Positions 54,245 through 63,955 are shown, counted from the first letter of the stretch. The stretch: DNA of 64,000 nt from an uncultured Clostridia bacterium (GCA_944354125.1 CALVPT010000001.1:309126-373125); one strand, 5' to 3'. The notes: generated from the sequence alone by a model not told the origin. Program-made: numbers and translations.

Positions 54245-55003
54245 TCAGCGCACAGCTTCAAAAGGGTCCGGCGAATACTCCACCCTGACGAGAGTCAGCC
54301 CCTTTGCAGGCATCGTCTTGCCGACGAGCGACCGCCTGCCCTCGCGAAGACTTGCCGATATATCCTCAAGCGACAGCTTGCCGAGCGAATGCCACAGCAT
54401 TGTGCCGACCATCGTTCTGACCATATTGTAGAGGAATCCGCCGCCGCACACATATATGTCCAGAAGCCCTTCGCGCCTTGAAAGGCTTATGCCGTAAATT
54501 TCCCTCACGGTCGTCTTAACCTGCGAACCCGACGAACAGTATGCCGCGAAGTCGTGGACGCCTGTAAAGAGCGCCGCCGCCCCTGAAAGCGCCCCTTCGT
54601 CGCATGGCGCGTCCACCCTCGTTGCGTACCTGTCGAGGAGGGGATTGCGCCTCGGCGAAAAATAAAGGCTGTATCGGTAGGTCTTGCGCTTTGCCGAACG
54701 GTTTGCATCGAAGCCGTCATATGCGCGCGCCGACCTGAGTACTCCTATATCTTCGGGAAGGTGCGCGTTTAGCGCGTCCGCCAGCCTCTCCCCTGGAATT
54801 TCGCATGGCAAATCGAGATGGCAGACCTGACCTGAAGCGTGCACGCCCGAATCCGTCCTGCCGCTTGCCGTGACCGTGCAGACGGTGCCGAACGCCGCCG
54901 CTGCCGCCTCCTGAAGGCGTTGCTGAATTGTCATGCCGTTAGGCTGAATCTGCCAGCCGCAATAGTTTGTGCCGTCGTAGGCAACTTCTATGGCGTATCT
55001 CAC
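54245..55003 (-). CDS. truA: tRNA pseudouridine(38-40) synthase
   Basis: 252 residues from GTG 55003 (VRYAIEVAYDG), overlapping the ecfT stop by GTGA. The catalytic Asp is in GRTDSGVHA. RKTYRYSLYF and GGGFLYNMVRTMVGT are also typical. A longer in-frame ATG at 55168 would add a non-family Arg-rich stretch and is rejected. The ecfA-ecfT-truA order is common in Bacillota. Confidence 0.96.
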   Translation of the reverse strand: MRYAIEVAYDGTNYCGWQIQPNGMTIQQRLQEAAAAAFGTVCTVTASGRTDSGVHASGQVCHLDLPCEIPGERLADALNAHLPEDIGVLRSARAYDGFDANRSAKRKTYRYSLYFSPRRNPLLDRYATRVDAPCDEGALSGAAALFTGVHDFAAYCSSGSQVKTTVREIYGISLSRREGLLDIYVCGGGFLYNMVRTMVGTMLWHSLGKLSLEDISASLREGRRSLVGKTMPAKGLTLVRVEYSPDPFEAVR

Positions 55004-55845
55004 AGCACCACCATATATTTCGCGATTGCGGGGCAGATGTCTACGGCATAGATATTGAGAAGAATTATGCCTGCAATGAGCGCCGCGGCGACGAGCGCGG
55101 CTACGCCGTCGCGCCAGCCGAACCTGAGTTTTTTGTATTTGGTACGCTTCTTTGCGCTTGAATAACACCTTGCGTCCATGGCGTCGCCCAGCTCCTCGGC
55201 GCGCCTGAAAGCGCTGATAAGAAGAGGAATGAGTATGGGCACGACCGCCTTTACTCTCTTGAAAATATTGCCCGATTCGAAGTCCGCACCCCTCGCCTTC
55301 TGCGCGTTGATTATGCGGTTAGTCTCGTCTATAAGCGTGGGAATGAACCTGAGCGCAATTGACATTATGAGCGCAAACACGTGCACGGGAAATTTGATGA
55401 AGTTGAGCGGATATAAAAGGCTTTCAAGTCCGTCGGTAAGCGATACGGGCGTAGTAGTCAGCGTGAGCACAGCCGACGCCATTACCAGAAAGACCAGTCT
55501 GAGCATGAGAAATACTGCAAACATCACGCCCTCGAGATAGATTTCTATCGCGCCCCACTTGACTAAAAGATTTTCGCCGCCGTGGAAGAACACGTTAAGA
55601 AGCGACGTGAAGATGAGCAGAATGAGCAGCCCCCTCACCGAGCGGAGCACCGACCTGAACGGCACGCCCGAAGCAAAGACCGTGACAATTATGAGTATTA
55701 CGCCCAGCGCAAGCCCGTAAAACGAATTTGCGACGAAGAGCATTACTATATACACTATGAGAAAAATGAGCTTTAATCTGGGGTCGAGCCTGTGCACGAA
55801 GGAATCTGTGGGATAGTACTGGCCGAAGGTTACGTCTTTAAGCAT
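55000..55845 (-). CDS. ecfT: ECF transporter transmembrane component EcfT
   Basis: 281 residues from ATG 55845 behind GGAGGTGA. At least five hydrophobic helices. The coupling motif AQKARGADFES matches the Ala-Arg-Gly signature; the second reads AMDARCYSS, with Cys in place of Gly. EcfT joins the ATPases to the S components such as BioY. It overlaps the ATPase gene and truA. Confidence 0.94.
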   Translation of the reverse strand: MLKDVTFGQYYPTDSFVHRLDPRLKLIFLIVYIVMLFVANSFYGLALGVILIIVTVFASGVPFRSVLRSVRGLLILLIFTSLLNVFFHGGENLLVKWGAIEIYLEGVMFAVFLMLRLVFLVMASAVLTLTTTPVSLTDGLESLLYPLNFIKFPVHVFALIMSIALRFIPTLIDETNRIINAQKARGADFESGNIFKRVKAVVPILIPLLISAFRRAEELGDAMDARCYSSAKKRTKYKKLRFGWRDGVAALVAAALIAGIILLNIYAVDICPAIAKYMVVL

Positions 55846-57712
55846 TGAAGTCACCTCCGAATGAACGCACTATGGCCTCGCAAAGTCCCTTCGCCGTAAG
55901 GTCGCAGGAAATTTCCATTCCCTCGTCGGCAAGGCACTTGCATATTTTTGCCGTAAGCGGCACGTCCAGTCCGAGCGCCCTGAGCTCGTCTCCGCGCCTG
56001 AATAGTTCCGACGGGCGGTCGCAGGCGAATATCTTACCCTCCGACACGACGCAGGCGCGCGTGCAGTTTTCGGCCACTTCGTCCATATCGTGCGAGACTA
56101 TGATTACCGTCCTGCACCAGTCGCCGTGAAGCCTGTGCAGAAGGGACATTATCTCCTTCTTTCCCAGAGGGTCAAGTCCCGCCGCGGGCTCGTCCAGAAT
56201 GAGAATTTTGGGTTTGGTTACGATTACGCCTGCAATTGCAACCCTCCTCTTCTGACCGCCCGAGAGGTCGAAGGGCGACTTTTCAGCCACGTCGTCGTAA
56301 TTAAGTCCCACCGCCTCAAGGCTCTCCCTGACGGCGAGCTTTACCTCCTCCTGAGGCATGTCGGGGCGGAAATTTTTAAGGCCGAACGCCACGTCGTCGA
56401 ACACCGTCTCGGCAAAGAGCTGATATTCGGGATACTGGAACACCATGCCGACGTCGCACCTCAATTGCTTCCACGGGCATTTTTTGTCCGAAAGGTCGTA
56501 CCTGCCGACCCTGAGATAGGGCAATACGGGGGGCTGTTCCCCCTTCTTTACCTTGGGCTTTTTATACTTTTTCTCTGCCTGCGGCAGCTTGATGAGCGCG
56601 TTCATATGCTGCACGAGCGTGGACTTGCCGCTGCCCGTATGTCCAATTATTCCGAAGAACTCGCCCTCGTCTATCTTGAGGTTTACGCCGTTCAGCGCGT
56701 GCGTTGCAAAAGGAGATTTTTTGGAATAGGTGAAGGTGAGATTGCGTATATCTATATCCCATTCGTTCTGTCCCTTGAAAGACGTTCGTTGAGGGATATA
56801 TGGGGGGCAATTGAACTTTATGCCCTTGCTTGAGGCAAAATCTGCAAGCTCCTTTGCAAGCACTTCGGGCTGAAGGCAGGGTGCAATTTCTATGCCGCTG
56901 ACCATGAGCTCTTTACGTATCTGACCTATTTCTGGAAGGGAGAGATTGAAGGTTTCGAGCACGTCGCCCATCTCGAAAATTTGCTCGGGAGTGCCCTCCG
57001 CCACGAGTTCGCCCCTGTTCATGACTACCGCCCTGTCCGCGAGCAGCGCCTCCTCCATGAAGTGGGTTATGAGCACAACCGTCAAGCCCTCTTCCTTATT
57101 CAGCTTCTTTACGACGTCGACGACTTCTTTTCTGCCCCTGGGGTCGAGCATTGCCGTCGATTCGTCCAGAATAATCACGTCGGGCTTTATGGCGAGCACG
57201 CCGGCGATTGCAATCCTCTGCTTCTGTCCGCCCGAAAGGCGTGTAGGCGTTGAAGTGCGGTACTTTTCCATGCCGACGGTCCTGAGCGCCCATTCTATGC
57301 GCCTGCCTATCTCCTCCCTCTCTACCCCGAGATTTTCGGGACCGAAGGCCACGTCGTCCTCCACGATAGAGGCGACCATCTGGTTGTCGGGGTTCTGGAA
57401 AACTATGCCGGCGTGACGGCGCACCTCGTCGACTTCCTGTCTGTCGGCAGGATTATAGCCCCATACGCGTACGTTGCCCTTGTCCGCGGCAAGCAGACCG
57501 CATATGAGCCGCGCGAGCGTCGATTTGCCGCTTCCGTTATGCCCGAGCACAGACAGAAACTCGCCGCGCTTTACTCTGAGCGTGAGATTTTTAACGGCAT
57601 CGGGCTCGCCCGAAGCATAGGTGAATGAGACGTCGTCGAACGTCACCGCATATTCGGGAAGCATGCTTTTTTCCGCCCCGTTGGAAACGGAGGTAGTGTC
57701 CTGAGTGTTCAA
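55838..57712 (-). CDS. ecfA: Fused ECF transporter ATPase (EcfA1-EcfA2)
   Basis: One chain of 624 residues with two complete ABC ATPases. First (about 20-260): GHNGSGKST, LSGGQKQR, ILDESTAMLDP. Second (about 320-600): GHTGSGKST, LSGGQKRR, LILDEPAAGLDP, with a Lys/Pro-rich insertion before its Q-loop. A linker of about 60 residues joins them. These are normally two genes. The start is TTG 57712 behind AAGGAATG. It energizes vitamin uptake with EcfT and several S components. Confidence 0.94.
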   Translation of the reverse strand: MNTQDTTSVSNGAEKSMLPEYAVTFDDVSFTYASGEPDAVKNLTLRVKRGEFLSVLGHNGSGKSTLARLICGLLAADKGNVRVWGYNPADRQEVDEVRRHAGIVFQNPDNQMVASIVEDDVAFGPENLGVEREEIGRRIEWALRTVGMEKYRTSTPTRLSGGQKQRIAIAGVLAIKPDVIILDESTAMLDPRGRKEVVDVVKKLNKEEGLTVVLITHFMEEALLADRAVVMNRGELVAEGTPEQIFEMGDVLETFNLSLPEIGQIRKELMVSGIEIAPCLQPEVLAKELADFASSKGIKFNCPPYIPQRTSFKGQNEWDIDIRNLTFTYSKKSPFATHALNGVNLKIDEGEFFGIIGHTGSGKSTLVQHMNALIKLPQAEKKYKKPKVKKGEQPPVLPYLRVGRYDLSDKKCPWKQLRCDVGMVFQYPEYQLFAETVFDDVAFGLKNFRPDMPQEEVKLAVRESLEAVGLNYDDVAEKSPFDLSGGQKRRVAIAGVIVTKPKILILDEPAAGLDPLGKKEIMSLLHRLHGDWCRTVIIVSHDMDEVAENCTRACVVSEGKIFACDRPSELFRRGDELRALGLDVPLTAKICKCLADEGMEISCDLTAKGLCEAIVRSFGGDFNA

Positions 57713-57994
57713 GTTACATTCCTTAATTTATATTATGTAAATTCAGACAAATTTAAGTCGTTATGTCCTATTTGATTATAGCAAACCCGAGGGGTTTTAA
57801 CAAATAATTTGAGCGAAAAATAGACGAAAGAAAAATAAAATTTTAATGACGTCGGTTTATGCAAAAAAATTACAATTAAATGGCGGCCTTATATTGACTT
57901 TTTGAAGGCTGTGAATTATAATTATATAGGTGTTAATGTATTAAATAATTAACTTAAACTAAAAAAGAAAAAACATAAATCGGAGGTTTTTTTG
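57713..57994 (+). promoter_or_regulatory. Intergenic region with the pyruvate:ferredoxin oxidoreductase promoter
   Basis: A+T-rich region without genes. TTGACT (57894-57899), a 17-nt spacer and TATAAT (57917-57922) form a strong promoter. The leader of about 65 nt ends with a GGAGG ribosome site (57982-57986). Confidence 0.85.
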
Positions 57995-60900
57995 ATGAAA
58001 AAATTGACTATCGACGGTAATACCGCCGCAAGCCACGTTGCCTACGCATTTTCGGAAGTGGCGGCAATTTACCCCATCACTCCTTCTTCCCCCATGGCAG
58101 AAGTCGCTGATGAATGGGCAACCGCCGGCAGGACCAATATGTGGGGTCAGAAGGTAAGAATCGCAGAAATGCAGTCCGAGGGAGGCGCGGCAGGCGCCGT
58201 ACACGGCTCGCTCAGCGCCGGCGCTCTTACCACCACCTACACCGCATCGCAGGGTCTTCTTCTGATGATCCCCAACATGTACAAGATTTCCGGCGAACTG
58301 CTGCCCATGGTAATGCACGTTTCGGCGCGCGCACTCGCAGCTCATTCGCTTAACATTTTCGGCGACCATTCGGACGTTATGGCCTGCCGTCAGACGGGCT
58401 TTGCAATGCTGTGCGATTCTTCCGTTCAGGAAGTTATGGACCTCTCCCTCGTGGCACATCTTTCCACCCTCAGGGCAAGAGTTCCCTTCATCAACTTCTT
58501 CGACGGTTTCAGAACCTCCCACGAAGTTGCCAAGATCGACGTCTGGGATGAGACGGACAACTACGCCGAAATCAGGGCGATCTGCGACGAAGTCGGCATA
58601 GCTGCAGACATCGCAGACTTCAAGTCCCGTTCGCTCAACCCCGAGCATCCCATCCAGAAGGGTACCGCTCAGAACGGCGATACCTACTTCCAGAACAGGG
58701 AAACCGCAAACAACTACTACGCAGCTACCCCCGCCATCGTTCAGCAGATGATGGACGTAGTTTCGGCTAAGTGCGGCAGAAAGTATCACCTCTTCGACTA
58801 CGTCGGCGCACCCGATGCCGAATACGTAATCGTCTGCATGGGTTCGGCTTGCGAGACCATAGAAGAGAGCATCAACAAGCTCAACTCCATGGGCAAGAAG
58901 TACGGTCTCATCAAGGTTCGCCTTTACAGACCTTTCGTTGCAGACGCATTCGTCGCAGCTATCCCCTCGACGACCAAGAAGATTGCCGTTCTCGACAGAA
59001 CCAAGGAACCCGGCTCCCTCGGCGAGCCCCTCTACCTCGACGTATGCTCCTCGCTCCTCGAAAAGGGCGTCGGCGGCATAAAGGTTATCGGCGGCAGATA
59101 CGGCCTCGGCTCCAAGGAATTCACCCCTTCGATGGTACTTGCAGTCTACAAGAACCTTGAACAGGCTGAACCCAAGAATCACTTCACCATCGGTATTTAC
59201 GAGGACATTACCAACAGCTCCCTCGACTTCTCCGAAAAGTTCGACGCCGCTCCCGCAGGCTCCACTTCCTGCAAGTTCTACGGCCTCGGCTCCGACGGTA
59301 CCGTTGGCGCTAACAAGAACTCCATAAAGATCATAGGCGACCACACGGACAAGCACGCTCAGGCATACTTCTTCTATGATTCCAAGAAGTCCGGCGGTAT
59401 TACCGTATCTCACCTCCGTTTCGGCGATACGCCTATCCAGAGCGAATACCTCATCGACAGCGCAGACTTCGTTCAGTGCTCCAATCCCTCCTACATCACC
59501 CGTTACGACATGACGAGCGACATCAAGGAAGGCGGCATTTTCCTTGTAAACACCAATGCCACCACCGTTGAAGCCCTTGAAGAGTTCCTTCCCGCAAAGG
59601 TTAAGCAGGATATTGCAAGAAAGCACATCAACCTCTATGTAATAGATGCAATCAAGATTGCAGGCGAGCTCGGCCTCAAGGGCAGAACCAACACCATTCT
59701 GCAGTCTGCATTCTTCCGCGTAAATCCCCAGATTATGCCCTACGACAAGGCCGTTGAGTACATGAAGTACATGGCTAAGAAGTCCTTCGGCAGAAAGGGC
59801 GACGCTGTCGTTCAGATGAACTACAACGCAATCGACTCCGCGGCAGGCGACAACCTCATCAAGATAGACGTTCCCGCATCGTGGGCAAACGCTACGACGG
59901 GTGCTGAAATGGTTCAGGGTCACGACAACGCTTACTATCAGGAGATAATCAAGCCCATCCTCTACCTCCAGGGCGACAAGCTCAAGTCTTCGCAGTTCAA
60001 TGCAGACGGCCACGTTCCTACAGGTACCACCAAGTACGAAAAGAGAGGCGTTGCGGTTACCGTTCCCCAGATAGACCTTGCAAAGTGCATACAGTGCGGC
60101 ACCTGCTCGTTCGTATGCCCTCATGCATGCCTGAGACCCGCCCTCGTCAAGGAAGGCGCCGAAAAGCCTGCAACGCTTGCAACCAAGAAGGCAATCGGTC
60201 TTCCCGGATATGAATACAGAATGCAGGTTTCTCCCCTCGACTGTATGGGTTGCGGCGTCTGCGCTACCGTATGTCCCGTAAAGGACGGCGGCGCAATCAA
60301 GATGGTTCCCCTTGCAACCGCCCTCGAGGCAGGCGAAGCAGAGAACTGGGAGTATGCAGTTGAACTTCCCGCAGTTGACACCTCCAAGTTCAAGAAGGAG
60401 ACCGTCAAGGGCTGCCAGTTCTGCACCCCTCTCTTCGAGTTCTCCGGCGCTTGCGCAGGCTGCGGCGAAACCCCTTACGTAAAGGTCATCACCCAGCTCT
60501 TCGGCGAGGATATGATAATCGCCAACGCTACGGGCTGCTCCTCCATCTACGGCGGTTCGTCCCCTACATGCCCCTACACCACCAACAGGGAAGGTCACGG
60601 ACCTGCATGGGCTAACAGCTTGTTCGAGGATAACGCAGAATTCGGTTACGGCATCAACCTTGCATATAAGGCAAGAAGAAATCACGTAAAGACTAAGGTC
60701 GAAGCTTTGGCTGCAGCTTGCGAAGAGTGCAAGCCCGCTTGCGAGAAGTGGATTGCTTCCTTCGACGACAGAGAGGCTTCCAAGGCAGCTTCCAAGGAAC
60801 TTATCGCAGCTTGCGAGAAGTGCTCCGAGCCCGTTGCCAAGGAAATACTTGCGGCTAAGGACTGCCTTGCCAAGAAGTCCGTATGGATATTCGGCGGCGA

Positions 60901-61507
60901 CGGCTGGGCATACGATATCGGCTACGGCGGACTTGACCACGTACTCGCTTCCGGCGAAGACGTAAACGTTCTCGTCCTCGATACCGAAGTTTACTCCAAC
61001 ACCGGCGGACAGGCTTCCAAGGCTACCAACATCGGCGCTGTTGCCAAGTTCGCTTCCGCAGGCAAGAGAGTAAAGAAGAAGGACCTCGGCATGATCGCAA
61101 AGTCCTATGGCTATGTATATGTAGCTCAGTGCGCTATGGGCTCCAACCCCGCACAGCTCCTCAAGGCCCTCACCGAAGCAGAAGCTTACCACGGACCTTC
61201 GCTCATCATCTGCTACGCTCCTTGCATCAACCACGGCATCAACATGACCAAGAGCCAGCTCGAAGAGAAGGCAGCCGTTGACTGCGGTTACTGGCAGCTT
61301 TACAGGTACAACCCCGAAGGCGAAGTATTCACGCTCGACAGCAAGGATCCTACCGGCGACTACCAGGCATTCCTTGCAGGCGAAACGAGATATGCTTCCC
61401 TTGTAAAGACTCAGGGTACCGAAGTTGCCGCAGAGCTCTTCAAGAAGACCGAGGAATCGGCTAAGGAAAGACTTGAAGGCTACAAGAAGCTTGCAGGCAA
61501 GGAATAA
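57995..61507 (+). CDS. nifJ: Pyruvate:ferredoxin (flavodoxin) oxidoreductase
   Basis: Oxidises pyruvate to acetyl-CoA and CO2, reducing ferredoxin; central to anaerobic energy metabolism. The one-chain enzyme has 1170 residues from ATG 57995. Domains: pyrimidine-binding domain with YPITPSSPM near the N-terminus, gamma-like domain (about 410-600), a two-cluster ferredoxin domain (CIQCGTCSFVCPHAC and CMGCGVCATVCP, about 690-760), and the TPP domain with CAGCGE (about 827) and GDGWAYDIGYGG. Codon bias is strong. The long antisense frame over it is a shadow. A terminator follows. Confidence 0.97.
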   Translation: MKKLTIDGNTAASHVAYAFSEVAAIYPITPSSPMAEVADEWATAGRTNMWGQKVRIAEMQSEGGAAGAVHGSLSAGALTTTYTASQGLLLMIPNMYKISGELLPMVMHVSARALAAHSLNIFGDHSDVMACRQTGFAMLCDSSVQEVMDLSLVAHLSTLRARVPFINFFDGFRTSHEVAKIDVWDETDNYAEIRAICDEVGIAADIADFKSRSLNPEHPIQKGTAQNGDTYFQNRETANNYYAATPAIVQQMMDVVSAKCGRKYHLFDYVGAPDAEYVIVCMGSACETIEESINKLNSMGKKYGLIKVRLYRPFVADAFVAAIPSTTKKIAVLDRTKEPGSLGEPLYLDVCSSLLEKGVGGIKVIGGRYGLGSKEFTPSMVLAVYKNLEQAEPKNHFTIGIYEDITNSSLDFSEKFDAAPAGSTSCKFYGLGSDGTVGANKNSIKIIGDHTDKHAQAYFFYDSKKSGGITVSHLRFGDTPIQSEYLIDSADFVQCSNPSYITRYDMTSDIKEGGIFLVNTNATTVEALEEFLPAKVKQDIARKHINLYVIDAIKIAGELGLKGRTNTILQSAFFRVNPQIMPYDKAVEYMKYMAKKSFGRKGDAVVQMNYNAIDSAAGDNLIKIDVPASWANATTGAEMVQGHDNAYYQEIIKPILYLQGDKLKSSQFNADGHVPTGTTKYEKRGVAVTVPQIDLAKCIQCGTCSFVCPHACLRPALVKEGAEKPATLATKKAIGLPGYEYRMQVSPLDCMGCGVCATVCPVKDGGAIKMVPLATALEAGEAENWEYAVELPAVDTSKFKKETVKGCQFCTPLFEFSGACAGCGETPYVKVITQLFGEDMIIANATGCSSIYGGSSPTCPYTTNREGHGPAWANSLFEDNAEFGYGINLAYKARRNHVKTKVEALAAACEECKPACEKWIASFDDREASKAASKELIAACEKCSEPVAKEILAAKDCLAKKSVWIFGGDGWAYDIGYGGLDHVLASGEDVNVLVLDTEVYSNTGGQASKATNIGAVAKFASAGKRVKKKDLGMIAKSYGYVYVAQCAMGSNPAQLLKALTEAEAYHGPSLIICYAPCINHGINMTKSQLEEKAAVDCGYWQLYRYNPEGEVFTLDSKDPTGDYQAFLAGETRYASLVKTQGTEVAAELFKKTEESAKERLEGYKKLAGKE

Positions 61508-61541
61508 TTCCCTCCGATTTATAACTCTGTAAATTGAGTTG

Positions 61542-61577
61542 CCGCCCCCGACTTTATCGTCGGGGGCGGTTATTTTT
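61542..61577 (+). terminator. Intrinsic terminator after pyruvate:ferredoxin oxidoreductase
   Basis: Stem CCGCCCCCGAC / GTCGGGGGCGG with loop TTTATC, followed by TTATTTTT. Confidence 0.93.
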
Positions 61578-61644
61578 ATCTTATTTTCATTAATCTATGC
61601 GCGGAGACGCCAATAGTTCCCGGCATTGATAAACTTATCCTTTA

Positions 61645-61684
61645 AAAAAATGCGGAGTCTCCGAATTTGAATCGGAGACTCCGC
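61645..61684 (-). terminator. Intrinsic terminator after the phosphatase gene
   Basis: Perfect 13-bp stem GCGGAGTCTCCGA / TCGGAGACTCCGC (61652-61684); on the minus strand a TTTTTTT run follows. Confidence 0.92.
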
Positions 61685-61717
61685 TAATTTCAATTCAATC
61701 TTTTATTGCAAATAAAA

Positions 61718-62203
61718 TCAATGGCGCCTGTCGTAGCCTATTGCTTCGGCGTGCTGCGCAAGCAGATATGAAAGCAACCCCTTGCAAGCCGAATAGATTT
61801 CGCGATATGTACGTTCGAAATCGCGCGTATAGTACGGGTCGGCGATATCGCTGCCATACTCGCCGAAACTGCCGAGCATGAATATCTTTTCACCGTAATT
61901 GCCGCCCGTCATTCTGACTATGTCCCTGAGATTGAGCGCATCCATTATTAAGATATACTGGGCATTTTTAATATCGCTCAAAGTCAACGGCTGCGACCTG
62001 TGCGTGAAGTTATAGCCCTTTTCCCTGAGCAGACGCTGTACGGGCGGATAGATGGGATTGCCCTCCTCGCAGTCTGATGTGGCAAACGAGCTGATATTGA
62101 AGGACAGAGATAGCCCCTCATCCCCTACCATCCGTCTGAACACCGCCTCCGCCATCGGCGAACGGCAAATATTGCCGAGGCATACGAAAGTAACGCCTAT
62201 CAT
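61718..62203 (-). CDS. Low-molecular-weight protein tyrosine phosphatase
   Basis: 161 residues from ATG 62203 (MIGVTFVCLGNICRS). The P-loop CLGNICRS carries the nucleophilic Cys and Arg; the general-acid Asp is in IADPYY. It starts 1 nt after the stop codon of the LOG-family gene. The longer in-frame start at 62260 lies inside that gene and is rejected. The target is unknown. Confidence 0.93.
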   Translation of the reverse strand: MIGVTFVCLGNICRSPMAEAVFRRMVGDEGLSLSFNISSFATSDCEEGNPIYPPVQRLLREKGYNFTHRSQPLTLSDIKNAQYILIMDALNLRDIVRMTGGNYGEKIFMLGSFGEYGSDIADPYYTRDFERTYREIYSACKGLLSYLLAQHAEAIGYDRRH

Positions 62204-62204
62204 A

Positions 62205-62789
62205 TCAGTCGCCCAGCTTGGTTCGGCTGAAGGGCAGCGCCTGAGGCACATAATTTTCAAGATATCCGAGTACGTCTTCGATATCCCCGAACACCTTATA
62301 CAGCGTAAGGCAGGTCTTGGTTATGAACTTCCTCTCGCACGCCGTACGCATGAACACCTCGAGTTCGTCGTAGTAATTTTCGATATTCAATACGGCTATC
62401 GCCTTGTCGTGCCTGTTGAGCTGCTTTAAAGTGACTATTTCAAAGAACTCTTCGAAAGTGCCTACTCCGCCGGGCACGATTATGAACGCATCCGCATCGT
62501 CCTCCATTATCGCCTTGCGCTCCCTCATGGTCTGGGTATATGTGACCTTGTCGCACTCGTCAAACAGAATTTCTACTCCGTTCTGCTTGAAGAATGTAGG
62601 CACTACGCCGTGAATGTATCCTCCGCCGCGCCTGACTCCTCTCGCCGCCGCACCCATGAGGCCTGTTCCTCCGCAGCCGAATACGAGGGAATGACCGCGC
62701 TTTGCCATCTCTTCCCCGAGCTTTTCGACTACCTGAATATACTTATCGTCTATATGCGCGCTCGATGCGCCGAAAACACATATTTTCAT
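62205..62789 (-). CDS. LOG-family / TIGR00730 Rossmann-fold protein
   Basis: 194 residues. The signature PGGVGTFEE near residue 108 and the GCGGTGLMGA loop (about 39-48) match LOG (cytokinin riboside monophosphate phosphoribohydrolase-like) proteins. In bacteria these hydrolyse nucleotide 5'-monophosphates or have unknown roles. An AAGGAA ribosome site precedes the ATG. It is co-transcribed with the phosphatase gene. Confidence 0.9.
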   Translation of the reverse strand: MKICVFGASSAHIDDKYIQVVEKLGEEMAKRGHSLVFGCGGTGLMGAAARGVRRGGGYIHGVVPTFFKQNGVEILFDECDKVTYTQTMRERKAIMEDDADAFIIVPGGVGTFEEFFEIVTLKQLNRHDKAIAVLNIENYYDELEVFMRTACERKFITKTCLTLYKVFGDIEDVLGYLENYVPQALPFSRTKLGD

Positions 62790-62830
62790 ATAATTAATTC
62801 CTTTTTACAGTGCTGATTTACTATATTTTA

Positions 62831-63352
62831 CTATATTTCGTCGCCGTTGTCAATTGCGCTTTCCGTACATATGCGCACTCCCTCAATGTGCAGACAGCGC
62901 AGCCTGTCAAACCTGTATGAAAACAGCGGTTTGCCGAATACGTCGTAACTGTGCGCCGCCACCAACGGCTGTCCGCGCGAAAAGCCTACAACTACGGGCG
63001 TATGATAAAAATCGCCCGTTGCCCTGCCCAATTGCACTATGTCGCCCACGCGCAGCCGACCTATGCCTACCTCCTCGGCAAACGGACCAGCACCCTCCGT
63101 ATTGCCCGTCAGAAAGTTATATAGATACTCCACTCCCGTCCAGGAAGCCGTCCTGTTTTCCGCATCGATATAGTACCAGCCGAATATCGGCGTATAGTTC
63201 ATTACGCCTGCGCCTGCATAAATGCACTGGGAGGCAAAGTTGGTGCAGTCCCCGCCGAGATTGTTGAAACTGAAATATTCAGGATTGCGCCTGAATGCCC
63301 AGCGCCTTGCATATGCGACTACGGCCGCCCTGTCATATTTTCTTATTTCCAT
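62831..63352 (-). CDS. Amidase-domain protein (Amidase_6-like)
   Basis: 173 residues from ATG 63352 (MEIRKYDR). The NlpC/P60-like layout is visible: GGDCTNFASQC with the catalytic Cys (about residue 36) and FYHTPVVVG with the His (about 119). There is no signal peptide, so it is cytosolic or spore-internal. TATAAT lies 7 nt before the ATG and no ribosome site is present. The substrate is probably a peptide or peptidoglycan amide bond. Confidence 0.82.
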   Translation of the reverse strand: MEIRKYDRAAVVAYARRWAFRRNPEYFSFNNLGGDCTNFASQCIYAGAGVMNYTPIFGWYYIDAENRTASWTGVEYLYNFLTGNTEGAGPFAEEVGIGRLRVGDIVQLGRATGDFYHTPVVVGFSRGQPLVAAHSYDVFGKPLFSYRFDRLRCLHIEGVRICTESAIDNGDEI

Positions 63353-63498
63353 ATTAAAGATTATATGCCTCGGCCGTACAGAATAGTTAATTGACTTACA
63401 GCTCATAAATTATACGCAGGCGGCGCAACAAATCAGTACAAATATTTGCAATTTCCCCGACATCGACAAAATATTTGCAGCGCAGAATAACATTTTAG

Positions 63499-63528
63499 TT
63501 GCATTTATAGCCGCAGAGAGTGTATAAT
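63499..63528 (+). promoter_or_regulatory. tmRNA promoter
   Basis: TTGCAT at 63499-63504, an 18-nt spacer and TATAAT at 63523-63528, 24 nt before the mature 5' end. Confidence 0.88.
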
Positions 63529-63552
63529 TATATATGAAGCATGCAAGCTTAC

Positions 63553-63948
63553 GGGGCAGTTTCAGTTTCGATTGCGCCGCAGAGGCGATGTAAGCATACC
63601 AAAGGCTCGGCTTTGTAAAAACGGAAAATTAAATTTAAATGCAGAATCCAAGAATTCTAACAAAGTTATGGCTTTCCCCGCTTTCGGCGGTCAGAGCTTA
63701 GCTTGCGCAGCTTAACCTATAAGTTGTCCGTCGCACACTCCCTGCCGCGGGGAGTAATGCGGCGCTATTTTAAGCGGATCGGCTTAAGGGGTCTGACCGA
63801 ACCCTTTAAGACGAGTTAATCGGTTTGCCCCTCGCTTCAGCCCGTCAATCGGCTGACCTGAGGGAAAGACTTTAAAGGTTTGACTAAGTATGTAGAAAGC
63901 ACGTTGACACGGCGTAAGACCGGGGTGCAAGTCCCCGCTGCTCCACCA
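63553..63948 (+). ncRNA. ssrA: Transfer-messenger RNA
   Basis: 396 nt. The 5' GGGGCAG (63553-63559) pairs with CTGCTCC (63938-63944), followed by an encoded ACCA end. The T-arm is CGGGG-TGCAAGT-CCCCG. The resume codon is GCA at 63641, giving a 24-residue tag that starts AESKNSN and ends SLACAA before TAA (63713-63715). It rescues stalled ribosomes with SmpB, which is not in the window. The tag is long and ends ACAA rather than the common ALAA. Confidence 0.93.
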
Positions 63949-63955
63949 CGAAAAA

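Noticed and set aside
57959..61234. A 1091-residue open frame antisense to pyruvate:ferredoxin oxidoreductase
   Set aside because: It mirrors the strongly biased codons of the sense gene, has a Cys/Gly/Val-rich composition, no ribosome site and no recognisable domain.
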